This document shows positions 45,661 to 55,786 of a stretch of 64,000 bases of DNA, one piece after another. A model generated the notes under the pieces. The model ran no database searches. It was not told where the DNA came from and saw only the letters and a program-made list of their open reading frames with translations. Made by a program: the position numbers and the translations under genes. Origin of the DNA: Hordeum vulgare subsp. vulgare (lineage: Eukaryota > Streptophyta > Magnoliopsida > Poales > Poaceae); the NCBI RefSeq assembly GCF_904849725.1, contig NC_058524.1, positions 549,695,763-549,759,762 of the forward strand, read 5' to 3'. The stretch's first letter is position 1; each line of letters starts with the position of its first letter.

Positions 45661-48050
45661 GAAAGCGCGCTCATCGAATTCATCCGTGAGAATCGGGACA
45701 TCTTCGCATGGAAACCCTCTGACATGCCGGGTGTACCGAGAGAATTCGCTGAGCACCATCTTAATATTGACCCACAATGCAAACTTGTCCAACAATACCT
45801 CCGCCGGTTTAACGAGGAGCGACGGAAGGCGATTGGAGAGGAAGTCGCCTGTCTTTTAGCCGTCGGGTTCATCGTGGAAGTCTTTCACCCCAAATGGCTA
45901 GCTAACCCGGTGTTAGTACTCAAGAAGAATGGCACCTTCCGTATGTGCATTAACTATACGGACCTCAACAGAGCTTGCCCCAAGGATCCTTTCGCTCTTC
46001 CCCGCATCGACCAAATCATTGACTCGGTGGCGGGATGCGAACGATTGTGCTTTTTGGACGCTTACTCAGGTTATCAGCAGATTAAAATGGCTGTGGAAGA
46101 TCAAGAAAAGACTGCTTTCATAACCCCCTTCGGGGCCTTTTGCTATGTGTCCATGCCGTTCGGGCTCAAGAGCGCAGGGGTGACTTACCAACGTTGCATC
46201 CAGAATTGTCTTCACAGCCAAATTGGCCGCAACGTCCATGCTTATGTTGACGACATTGTCATCAAGACCCGCCGGGAGGAGACACTTCTGGAAGACCTTA
46301 AGGAAACCTTTGATAATTTACGGGTATATCAGATGAAGCTAAATCCTACCAAGTGCGTTTTTAGCGTACCTGCGGGAAAACTACTGGGTTTCTTGGTATC
46401 GGAGCGCGGCATCGAGGCTAACCCGGACAAAATTGAAGCGGTTGCCTCCCTCGGCAAGCCGACGAATGTTAACCAAGTCCAGCGATTGGCGGGTCGTATC
46501 GCGGCTCTCAGTCGTTTTGTAAGCCGCCTCGGAGAAAAGGCGATTCCGCTCTATCAATTGTTGAGGAAGTCTGACCGATTCGTGTGGACAGAGGAAGCCG
46601 ACGAGGCACTTCAGGCCTTGAAACATCAACTGGTTAACCCGCCGGTCCTGGCGGCCCCGACTGAAAAGGAGCCCATGCTCCTGTATATCGCCGCGAATTC
46701 CAAAGCGGTCAGCATGGCCGTGGTCGTCGAAAGAAAGGAGGAAGGAAAGGAATACCCGGTACAACGCCCGGTGTACTTTATCAGTGAGGTGTTAACTCTC
46801 TCCAAACAACGATACCCCCATTGGCAAAAACTGGTCTATGGGGTGTTCATGGCGAGTCGGAAGCTTAAACATTATTTCCAAGAACACCCAATCACCGTGG
46901 TCAGTTCCGCGCCCCTCGGCGACGTCATCCAAAACCGCGAGGCAACAGGGCGAATCGCCAAATGGGCGATAGAACTTAGGTCGCATCACATTCAGTATAC
47001 CCCCCGCACGGCCATCAAGTCCCAGGCACTGGTTGATTTCGTCAATGATTGGACGGAGCTTCAGGCTCTGGAAGATCACCCTGACCTTACCTATTGGACT
47101 ATTTATTTTGATGGATCCAGGCAGTTGGAGGGCTCGGGGGCTGGTGTGGTGTTGATATCCCCTCAAGGAGATAAGTTCTGCTACGTCCTCCGGCTCATGT
47201 TCCCTTGTACAAATAATGCGGCAGAGTATGAAGCTCTGCTCCACGGTTTGCGACTAGCAAAAGAGATGAACCTAACCCGAGTCAGATGTTTTGGGGACTC
47301 AGATCTGGTGGCGCAACAGGTTTCGGGCACCTGGGATTCTCGAGATCCTATGATGGCGGCTTACAGACGAGCCGTATCTGACGTGGCGGGCTATTTTCAT
47401 GGATACCAGGTTGATCATGTTGATCGGCGACTCAACGAAGCAGCTGATGCCCTCTCGCGACTCGGCTCACAGAGAAAACCGGTCCCCCCTAATGTCTTCT
47501 TGGATATCTTGCATAAACCATCCGTGACTGTACCCACGGTGGAGGAATTGGCGATACCAGATCCCGAGTCTCAGCTTGTGGCGGCTCTCCATATCACTCC
47601 GGATTGGGCTCTTCCTTATCTAGCTTACCTTGCCCGTGGCGAATTACCCACTGACGAAGTCTTGGCTCGCCAGATTGTTCGGCGTAGCAAGTCCATGGTC
47701 ATAATTAATGGCGAGCTATATAAACGAAGTGCTTCGGGGGTCTTTCAGCGGTGCGTCTCCTCCGAGGAAGGATGCACGATCCTTAATGACATCCATTCTG
47801 GAGACTGCGGACATCACGCCGAGTCACGTTCTTTGGTATCAAAAGCCTTTCGACACAGTTTCTTCTGGTTGACGGCTCACGCAGATGCAGAAGATATAGT
47901 ACGGCGGTGTGAGGGGTGCCAACGATACGGGAGACAGGCTCATGTGCCGGCTCAAGAATTGAGGATGATCCCCATTACTTGGCCTTTCGCGGTCTGGGGG
48001 CTGGACATGGTCGGTCCCTTTAAGATGTCCTCCAACAATAAACTCACTTA
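45661..48050 (+). pseudogene. RT, RNase H, second RNase H and integrase N-terminus of element D
   Basis: A long open frame gives RT (FRMCINYTDLNRACPKDPFA, YVSMPFGLKSAGVTYQRC, AYVDDIVI with YVDD at 46243-46254) and a first RNase H-like domain with YIAANSKAVSMAV where an Asp-Ala-Ser is usual, suggesting loss of catalysis. The second RNase H follows (WTIYFDGSRQLEGSGAG, NNAAEYEALLHGL, CFGDSDLVAQQV), with acidic residues kept, as known for the Tat clade. Last comes the integrase zinc domain (H-H-C-C, ending RRCEGCQRYG) and first catalytic Asp (WGLDMVGPF). The frame breaks near 48048 within integrase. Confidence 0.9.
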
Positions 48051-48914
48051 TGGGTGGCGGTTGATAAATTCACTAAGTGGATTGAGGCGGAGCCAGTTGG
48101 GGCTTGCGACGCGGAGACTGCGGTAAAATTTCTGAAGAAGCTGATTTTCCATTTTGGATATCCGCACAGTATCATCATAGACAATGGTACTAACTTGTCC
48201 CAAGGAGCGATGCTGGATTTCTGTCGCCGTGAACATATCCGGCTTGATATCTCTGCGGTTGCTCACCCGCAGTCAAACGGACAGGCCGAGCGGGCGAATC
48301 AGGAAGTTTTGCGAGGGATCAAACCTCGGCTCATAATTCCCCTGGAAAGAACTCCAGGATGTTGGGTGGAGGAGTTACCTTCGGTATTATGGAGCATCTG
48401 AACCACCCCGAATCGGTCCACGGGGTTCACCCCTTTCTTCTTGGTCTATGGTGCAGACGTCGTCCTCCCTACTAACATAAGGCATGATTCTCTTAGAGTC
48501 GCCGCATATGTGGAGCAGGACAACGAGCTGGCGCGTTAGGACTCTGTGGACGCTTTGGAAGAAGCACGTGACTTAGCAGCGGCTCGTTCGGCGATCTATC
48601 AGCAAGATCTGCGGCGTTATCATAGTCGCCGGGTGAAGAGTCGGACCTTCCAGGAAGGCGATTTGGTGCTTCGACTGATACAAGATCGGGCAGGCATGCA
48701 CAAACTTTCGCCCCCTTGGGAGGGACCTTTCGTTGTCAGCAAGAACCTCCACAATGGTTCTTACTACTTGATGGATCTTCGGTCTGATCGACCAACTACG
48801 GGGGCTGAGTCAACTCGCCCTTGGAATATTGCCCATTTGCGGCCTTATTACACTTGTGTTCTTAAAACTCCATGCTTTGTAAGTTTTTCAGTTTTTCATT
48901 ATGGAATAATATAA
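48051..48914 (+). pseudogene. Integrase C-terminal part of element D
   Basis: After a frameshift the integrase core resumes with VDKFTKWIEAEPVG, the second Asp in IIIDNGTNL and the Glu in SNGQAERANQEVL. Stops follow at 48399-48401 (TGA) and 48537-48539 (TAG), the latter compatible with a CAG codon. The C-terminal domain (VKSRTFQEGDLVLRL, LSPPWEGPFVVSK, YYLMDLRS) runs to TAA/TAG-type stop at 48912-48914. Confidence 0.88.
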
Positions 48915-48969
48915 TGTTTCCCTGACTCGGGGGGCTTCTTCTTTAAAGAAAGAGCAATTTCATGACATC

Positions 48970-49640
48970 CTGTTGCGACCTTATGAGCCGACAAAACATG
49001 CATTAAGGGTGGGTGCACGAGCTTTCTGACTCGCCTCCCCCTGTCGCGACCGTGTGAGCCGACGAAACCTGCATTAAGGGTGGGTGCACGAGCTTTCTGA
49101 CTCGCCTCCCCCTGTCGCGACCGTATGAGCCGACGAAACCTGCATTAAGGGTGGGTGCACGAGCTTTCTGACTCGCCTCCCCCTGTCGCGACCGTATGAG
49201 CCGACGAAACCTGCATTAAGGGTGGGTGCACGAGCTTTCTGACTCGCCTCCCCCTGTCGCGACCGTATGAGCCGACGAAACCTGCATTAAGGGTGGGTGC
49301 ACGAGCTTTCTGACTCGCCTCCCCCTGTCGCGACCGTATGAGCCGACGAAACCTGCATTAAGGGTGGGAGCACGAGCTTTCTGACTCGCCTCCCCCTGTC
49401 GCGACCGTATGAGCCGACGAAACCTGCATTAAGGGTGGGTGCACGAGCTTTCTGACTCTCCTCCCCCTGTCGCGACCGTATGAGCCGACGAAACATGCAT
49501 TAAGGGTGGGTGCACGAGCTTTCTGACTCGCCTCCCCCTGTCGCGACCTTATGAGCCGACGAAACCTGCACTAAGGGTAGGTGCACGAGCTTTCTGACTC
49601 CCCCCCCCTTGTCGCGATCGTATGAGCCAACAAAATTGCT
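48970..49640 (+). repeat. 71-bp tandem array in element D
   Basis: The unit (TGTCGCGACC ... ATGAGCCGACGAAACCTGC ... GGGTGCACGAGCTTTCTGAC) starts at 48970, 49041, 49112, 49183, 49254, 49325, 49396, 49467, 49538 and 49609, exactly every 71 bases. That is nine full units and a partial tenth. Inner units are nearly identical; the outer ones are more diverged. The array sits between integrase and the antisense gene. Such 3' arrays are known in Tat elements and can seed satellites. Confidence 0.95.
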
Positions 49641-49894
49641 CGTGTTATGATTTGACTTTGGAAAAAAATTTCCTCACTGCTTACTCGTTGAAACTGTTTG
49701 TGATTCTTTTATTTTCACAGATAATGTGCTCAAGGTTTTCATCCTTGGCGGGTTGAGCACTTCAGGCGATTCTGATAAAGGTTAACCAAATATTTTAAAC
49801 CGCCTCAAAACCGGTATAAGGGTTTTTTGCAGAAGATGTCATCAAAAGATAGTACTGACTATTACATGGCTCTTGGGCCAAATTCAAGGAAAAC

Positions 49895-50514
49895 CTATTC
49901 CGCTAAGTTCTGGCGTGAGCTCTGACCAGCTTCGATTTGTAAATCGCCCAAGACCCAATTGCATCTGGACAAAGAGGCGAAATCGTCTTCATCGGTCAAG
50001 ATTGATGCCAGGTCTGTTTCCCAGTCAAAGGGATTCTTGGGTCGCCGAGGGATAAGGTTGGTCACCATGAAGGTTGGCGGGCTGATTTTCTTGTTCTTTT
50101 CATCGTAAGCCGCCTGATATTTTGTCAAGTCAAGGCTGGCGGCGAGTTGAGTCGCGGCCAGTCGAGAATCCTTGACAACCTTCTGGTAGTCTTCTTCCAC
50201 GAACTCCGAGCCGTCATCTTTAAGCTGAGGGAAGCCGGCAGCTACTTCTTCCAAATTAATTTCTGGAGCATACGCCAGGCAGCGACTCAGAGCCGTCAGG
50301 ACACCCTTCCGGGCGGCTGATCGGGTTAACTCGCCGATCTGGGGAGGCAGTGTGGATAGATATCCAAGCACCTTTTTGATAGAAGTTATGGGCTCCTTTG
50401 CACCGATCACAGCTTTGACGGTCAGCACACTGCCTGTGTACAGTTGTTCCGTCAGTGTATAGATCGCCTTCAGCATCAACACGATGTCGTCTTGCAGATT
50501 TGCGACTCTCGAGC
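49895..50514 (-). CDS. aORF of element D, last exon
   Basis: On the - strand an acceptor (ATTTGATCACAG) precedes 50514, and the frame reads SRVANLQDDIVLMLKAIYTL, then PPQIGELTRSAARKGVLTAL, and ends with a stop at 49895-49897. It is about 206 codons and mostly helical in character. No known catalytic motif is visible. Confidence 0.6.
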
Positions 50515-50597
50515 CTGTGATCAAATAACCGGTAAGTTAAACATTAAGGAATTCCTCCAAGGAAGAGGATAGGATTGGCGAGTTAGGTAAAGCTTAC

Positions 50598-50862
50598 CAA
50601 AGATGGCTTGTGTCATGTTGGAAATATGGCGCTTTAAGCCGGATAGCTCCTGCTGCACAGTTGCCAGCTTTGCTTCTGCTTTTTCGGCTCTCGTCAAAAC
50701 CGCGCTGTGGTCAGCCTGAGTTCTTTCTAACTCGACTTTGAGCTTTTCCAGTTCAACCAGAGCCAGCTTATATTTGTCTTCCGACTGAGCTCGGGCATCT
50801 TGTTGGTCAGCCAAGTTTTTCCTTAAGTCGCCCAGGACCAGTTCGGTCTGGGCAAGGCTTTC
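50598..50862 (-). CDS. aORF of element D, coiled-coil exon
   Basis: The exon is bounded by acceptor TTGAACAG at 50863 and donor TTTG/GTAAGC at 50598. It encodes a strongly charged heptad-like helix (KYKLALVELEKLKVELERTQ, LTRAEKAEAKLATVQQEL), a likely coiled coil used for self-association. Confidence 0.6.
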
Positions 50863-50970
50863 CTGTTCAAAATTTAAAAACAGAGACAAGTCTCAGAATT
50901 ATTGCAAGGCAATACCCCTGACACTTGGGGGCTAATGTATAATTTCTCAAGGGAAATTATACAGAAATCA

Positions 50971-51139
50971 AGACCCGGCTCATCATTTTACTGATGACCC
51001 GGCCCTTGGGAGTTACTGGTCGCAAAGCTTTTAAAAGACCCGGCTCATCATTTTACTGATGACCCGGCCCTTGGGGGTTACTGGTCGCAAAGCTTTTAAA
51101 AGACACGGCTCATCATTTTACTAATGACCCGGCCCTTGG
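50971..51139. repeat. 65-bp tandem repeat in an aORF intron of element D
   Basis: AGACCCGGCTCATCATTTTA begins at 50971 and recurs at 51036 and 51101 (one base changed), a period of 65 with about 2.6 copies. Confidence 0.9.
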
Positions 51140-51178
51140 GGGCTGCTGAGAATAATATAGAGTATGAAATTTTACCTC

Positions 51179-51600
51179 ACGTTTGTTATTTAACATCTTC
51201 AGCAGATTCTTTTCCATCTCGTAACTCGCTTCCAGGCGACTTGCGAAGCCAGAACAGAGTTCTTTAAACTCCAGACCTGCATAGTCAGAAAGTTTCGCCT
51301 TGGAAGGCCCAGACTCGAGAATTGATGGAGAAGGGGATGCTGTATGCTTGGAAAGGATTGTATCTGTCGGCTTGGAGAAACCAAAACCAGTAATGACCAC
51401 AGCATCTGGGTCATCAGTTGTCGCCATTACGACCGGTGATCTAGGGACATCCGTTGATCCTTTGGGCGACTCAGGAGGGTTTGCTTGAATTGTCGGCTCG
51501 TTTTGACTCGGATCCTCTTGAGTCGGAGTAGCTTTCCTTGGAGGTTCAGGAGTGGCATCAGGGTTTGATCCACTGGTCTTCCTCTTTTTGGCTTGCGCCC
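51179..51600 (-). CDS. aORF of element D, middle exon
   Basis: The - strand frame from about 51600 reads AQAKKRKTSGSNPDATPEPP, a proline/serine-rich low-complexity stretch, then DDPDAVVITGFGFSKPTD and LKMLNNKRE before donor GTAAAA at about 51179. It is basic and disordered-looking, like the linker regions of other plant aORF proteins. Confidence 0.5.
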
Positions 51601-51837
51601 TAATAAACCAGAGACAGGCGTATTAAAAAATATATATATTAAAAAGAGTATTATTCTCAAGGATCAGGACAAGGAACTTACCCCGGGACTCGGATCATTG
51701 GTGGAAGGGTCGACATCACTGAGTCACCAGAAGTGGGGGGAGAATCCTGTAGAATTGGTACATCGATAATACTGGCGGGTTAGGACTCTGATCCAAAGCA
51801 GCACGAACAATGGTTGCTCAAATAAGAAAAGGAGGTA

Positions 51838-52084
51838 CCTCGCTTGGTTTTCTTTTGTTCCTTGTTGGCAAGCCAGGTGTCAGGTCGCCAGAATGACTTC
51901 GTGTTTTCCGTTTTGAGGCGTGCTGCGTTTTCTTCAGTAAGAAATTTGGGTCCAAATGGGCATTTGGATGTGAGACAGGTACTTTCCCACATATTCGCCG
52001 GGCCGGCTTAGGTGGAGAAGGAGATGAATCGGAAGAGACGGAAATTACCTCGACAGAGTCTTCCTGGCTCTCGTTATCTTCATT
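51838..52084 (-). CDS. aORF of element D, third exon
   Basis: It lies between acceptor ATAACAG (before 52084) and donor GAG/GTACC (51838). It is Ser/Pro- and Lys/Arg-rich (VISVSSDSSPSPPKPARR, HASKRKTRSHSGD). A small further exon is possible at about 51681-51752, ending CCCGGG/GTAAGT. Confidence 0.45.
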
Positions 52085-52161
52085 CTGTTATAAAAGGAGC
52101 GAGAGATAAGTAAAGTTAAAAAGGTGATGAGTGGCGAGTGAAAATGAGGACGGATTGGTAC

Positions 52162-52311
52162 CTCTGAGAGTGCGTCGCCAGCTTGAGATTCGTCGACTTC
52201 AGATGGCTCGGCCGTAGCCGATTTGCCTTTGCCTTTGTTTTTCTTGGAAGGCGGCTTAGCACTTTTCATGGCTTGTTTCTTAGGTCTCCTAGACCAGAAC
52301 TTGTCGCCTTT
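52162..52311 (-). CDS. aORF of element D, second exon
   Basis: It lies between acceptor CTTTCCAG and donor GAG/GTACC and encodes KGDKFWSRRPKKQAMKSAKP followed by a Lys-rich and then acidic stretch, which may include a nuclear localisation signal. Confidence 0.55.
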
Positions 52312-52391
52312 CTGGAAAGGGATATGGCATGAAGTCATGATGACAGTAAACCAGATGAAATAAAAGTTGAGGGCGAGTTAGCTTTGGTTAC

Positions 52392-53276
52392 CTTGGGTGC
52401 CGGGTTAATCTTGCAGAAGGGCTTAAGGCCGATTTGGCCGCATTTCGCTGCAGGTTCGCCGGTCAGCTTCCTGATGATGGTGACTATGTCTTTTTCCGTT
52501 AATGCTGTGTGGAAGTAGCATTGGGGATGATCCAGAGTACCGTCAAAATCGCACATCAGGCCGTCTCGGCGGCTCAGAGGAAGGATCCGCCATTCGACCC
52601 AGCAGCGAATCAAGTCAACCCCGGTGAGACCGTTGTTCGTCAAGGATCTTAGTTCGGACAGAATTGGGACAAATTCCGACTCTTCTTTCTCGGTGATCTT
52701 GTCAGGGAGCTTGAAGTTGACTGGGAGGCGGCTTGGCCTGTAACCCTGAAGTTTGTTTTCGCCGGCAGGGGATGTTTCCTTGCAGTAGAACCAAGATTCA
52801 CCCCAGCCTTTCGGATGGCTAGGCATAGTGAGTGCTGGGAACGGACTGTCCCTGCGACGCTGGACGTTGACCCTGCCGAGTTCCAAACTGGGGCCATTGT
52901 GGAATTCCGTCTAGCGATTCAAGTGGAAGAAGTACCAAAACAGAGGGACGGAAGGCTCGATCCGCAAATAGGCTTCGCAAAGGACTTGGAATTGACTCAG
53001 GTTGCTTATGGAATTGGGTCCCAAATCCTGGAGTCGGACGTTCATAAAATTCAGGGCGTCCCTAAGGAATTTGGATCCGGGCGGTTTAAAACCCCGTTCT
53101 AAGTGTTCCACAAAAACTACTATCTCTCCTTCCTTAGGGTTGGGTAGGTCTTCTCCTAACCCGGTGCGCCATCCAATGACGTCTTGAGGATCCAAGCAGC
53201 CCGCTTTCACGTAATTCGCCAAAACAACATCGTCAACTTTGGTGGGGAGCCAATCGCTCTTGAAAACGGCACCCAT
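52392..53276 (-). pseudogene. aORF of element D, first coding exon with the Transposase_28-like domain
   Basis: From ATG at 53274-53276 (just after a possible acceptor TTTGTAG) the - frame reads MGAVFKSDWLPTKVDDVVLA, then EGEIVVFVEHLERGFKPPG, LQDLGPNSISNLSQFQVLCE, GWGESWFYCKETSPAGENKL, NNGLTGVDLIRCWVEWRILP and LSRRDGLMCDFDGTLDHPQC. It ends at donor AAG/GTAACC (52392/52391). The pattern matches the same domain as T's aORF (EHFYRGFGLP, QPHHLAPNAILQL). A single TAG at 52911-52913 interrupts it. This strand is opposite to gag-pol, so it needs its own promoter, probably in 53319-54481. Molecular function is unknown. Confidence 0.75.
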
Positions 53277-53318
53277 GCTACAAATAGGCAAGAAAATGGT
53301 ATTACGTGTCTCGAGCAT

Positions 53319-54481
53319 TTATTATGTGAGTCGGGACTAGCTTCTGCTTAACCCGCCGGATTGGAAGGCCGGGTTGGACTGATGTGGCGACCTATCGGAG
53401 CAGGGCTATTCTCAGAAGCGATGCTACTGTGGGTGGTAAATTTTATTCTTTCCGAAACGCTAAGGGAAGGACGAGGTTTCCAAACAGTTTTTTGCAAACA
53501 GTGAAAGAGGAATGGATCTATCCAACAGATATAAAAGCTTACGGACGTGGCTAAAACATGAACGGTGTGTGATCAGGATGGTGCCTCATGTTTAAAAAGA
53601 CTAGTCTGTTGCGAAAACTCGCGAGGGCAAAGATGGATAGCATTGTCCGAAACACTAGGTGCCCTAATGGTGGTCGGACTAATCAGTTCAACAGTTAAGA
53701 TGGTAGCGAACATAGGGCTTCGGAGCTATGGCAATGGCGGCGGCAAGAACAAGAACTAAATCTACCCTTAAAAAAGGAAGTAGTGGCCTAACCTGAAGAT
53801 CTTGGTCGAAGAAGATTGGTGAAGATGGAGCCTGGCGACGGTGACGAAGTGCGGGCGGCGCTGGAGTTCCTCGAACGGCGCCGGAGCTCTTCGAACGGCA
53901 GCGGCTTGCAGGCGGCGCCGGAGCTCTTCGAACGGCCGCAGCTTGCGGGTGGCACCGGAGCCCCTCGAACGGCGACGGTTTGCGGGCGGCGCCAGAGCTT
54001 CTCGGACGGCAACGGCCTGCGGGCAGCCTTGGAGTTCTTCGAACAGAGGTGGAGTTCGCGGCCGGCGGTGAAGCCTTCGGGATGCGGAGCGTTTTCTTCT
54101 CGCTGAGATGATGGTGAAGGGATTGATGGGACTGGTAGGTGGCCGGTGTCAGCCCTGTCCCTTCCGCCTATTTATCAGGACGGGCGCGGAGATCGAGGCG
54201 CTATGAGCGGGAACCGTCGAGGAAGGAAAGATTCGCTATGATGGCGCCCGAAAATTTCGGGTTAATGACGCACCAAAAGATCCGTTGGGATTGCGTTGGA
54301 GTTTCCGAGAATCGAGGGCTAAGGAAAGCACTGATGGGAAATGCGTTGGCGACTCAGAGAGTTTGTCCGGTACCAGCTGGCGAGTTAAGATTTCTGGTGT
54401 ATGGAGGAACACAGAGGAGTGAATCGCCTCCGACTAAAATGGAAGCATTGGCATGAGGATTCAAGTCAATTTGGGGCCTAA
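53319..54481. promoter_or_regulatory. GC-rich region between aORF and 3' LTR of element D
   Basis: About 1.16 kb without recognisable protein, holding a 37-bp minisatellite and presumably the aORF promoter and 5' leader. It ends in the polypurine-like AATTTGGGGCCTAA before the LTR. Confidence 0.5.
53860..54045 (-). repeat. 37-bp GC-rich minisatellite in element D
   Basis: CCGGAGCTCTTCGAACGG-type units begin at 53881, 53918, 53955 and 53992 (period 37), with degraded copies on both sides. Alternating open frames here are compositional. Confidence 0.85.
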
Positions 54482-54969
54482 TGTTGGGGATATTGCCTGT
54501 TAAGTGACCCGCCGAATATGGGCCGGGTTACTGTTAAGGCGATTCATCCTTCATGGCTAGTTGGGCCTCAGCCTGGGCGGTTCCAAGTCGCAGGTTGGTT
54601 ATGATTTACGGAAGGACTCTGAGTTTTGCAAGACGGCGACTTAGAGACCGCGATGGTCACGATTTGTAAAGAGGAAGGGACTCTTGTAAACCCTAAGGCT
54701 TCGACCTATATATAAAGGCGAGTCTGGAGGGGGAGAGGTCAGGTTGGAAATCATCGAGTGCTAGGTTACGGCGAGTTACGCCTTCCTTGTAATCGAATCC
54801 ACATCAATACACACAAAGCAGGACGTAGGCTATTACCTCTTGTCGAGGGGCCGAACCTGGGTAAATCGCCGTGTCTCTCCTGCTTAACCCCTTTGAGTCG
54901 CCACCAAGGTGCGATGGCTCCAGTACTAAGTCCTTTCACAAGGACATCTGCCGTGACAAAACCACGACA
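54482..54969 (+). repeat. 3' LTR of element D
   Basis: Same length and ends as 41912-42399, with five substitutions. The TATA box is at 54707-54716. Confidence 0.96.
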
Positions 54970-54974
54970 GGATC

Positions 54975-55786
54975 CGTTCCCCCAAGTCCATGCAACACTG
55001 ATGATTTTTGCTGACGTTGAGAGCAAGAGTCAACTGAAGCTGGTGAACAGGGAGGTCAACATGGCCACCCCTACCAACCCCAAGTTCCTCAAATGGTCTT
55101 AGACCGCGATCACCTTTGACCAGTCGGATCATCCGGCACAGGTACCTACCCCAGGGAGACAGGCTCTGGTCGTCGACCCGGTGGTGGAAGGAGTCCGACT
55201 ACGCAAAGTCCTCATGGACGGTGGTAGTGGCTTGAACATCATGTACGCGGACACTCTCAAGGGGATGGGCATTCCGATGTCCAAACTCAGCGAGAGCAGC
55301 ATGCAGTTCCATGCAGTCGTCCGTGGACGGAAGGCCAAGTCACTCGGCCAGATCGCGTTGGACGTCGTTTTCGGCTCCGACAAGAACTTCCGCAAGGAAA
55401 AGCTGACGTTCGAGGTGGTGGACTTCCAGAGCACTTACCACGCAATTCTGGGCCGCCCGGCGTATGCGCGTTTCATGGCCCGTTCATGTTACATATACCT
55501 AAAGCTGAAGATGCCAGGCCCGAAAGGTGTGATCACCATCACAGGCAATCGACAGCGGGCCGAAGAGTGTTTGCAGCAGGGATCAAGAATCGGCGACCAG
55601 CAGATGGCCGTCCTCGAGCTTGACGAGTACAAGAAAACAGTCGACCCCGCTGATTTGATGCGTGCGAAGAAGCCAGCTTCGGGGTCTGCATTCCAGTCGG
55701 CAGGAAAGACGAAGAAGGTCAGCATCCACCCGACGGACGACACTGCTGCCCCGACGAACATCTCCACCACCCTCGATCCTAAATAG
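54975..55786 (+). pseudogene. Protease region of element E
   Basis: It continues E's gag frame after element D. Motifs are VEGVRLRKVLMDGGSGLN (catalytic Asp-Gly-Gly near 55210), TYHAILGRPAYARFMARSCY and YLKLKMPGPKGVITI. TAG stops lie at 55100-55102 and 55784-55786. The second follows LDPK at exactly the site where element D has TAG, and RT continues in frame. Confidence 0.88.

Larger units (their letters stand above)
41912..54969 (+). mobile_element. Element D: complete Tat-clade Gypsy element, 13.06 kb
   Basis: Identical-length LTRs (488 bp) at 41912-42399 and 54482-54969 differ at five sites (about 1.0 %, roughly 0.4 million years at 1.3e-8). The 5-bp TSD GGATC is perfect (41907-41911, 54970-54974). 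Interior order is PBS, gag, pol (protease, RT, RNase H, second RNase H, integrase), a 71-bp tandem array, a spliced antisense gene, a GC-rich minisatellite and the polypurine tract. This is the structure known for Retand/Grande-like Tat elements. Confidence 0.96.

Noticed and set aside
48970..49640. Regular repeats resembling a CRISPR array
   Set aside because: Units are contiguous without unique spacers and lie inside a plant retrotransposon; this is a tandem satellite-like array.
53816..54106. Overlapping + strand open frames near the 37-bp repeats
   Set aside because: Compositional frames in a GC-rich minisatellite, without homology signs.
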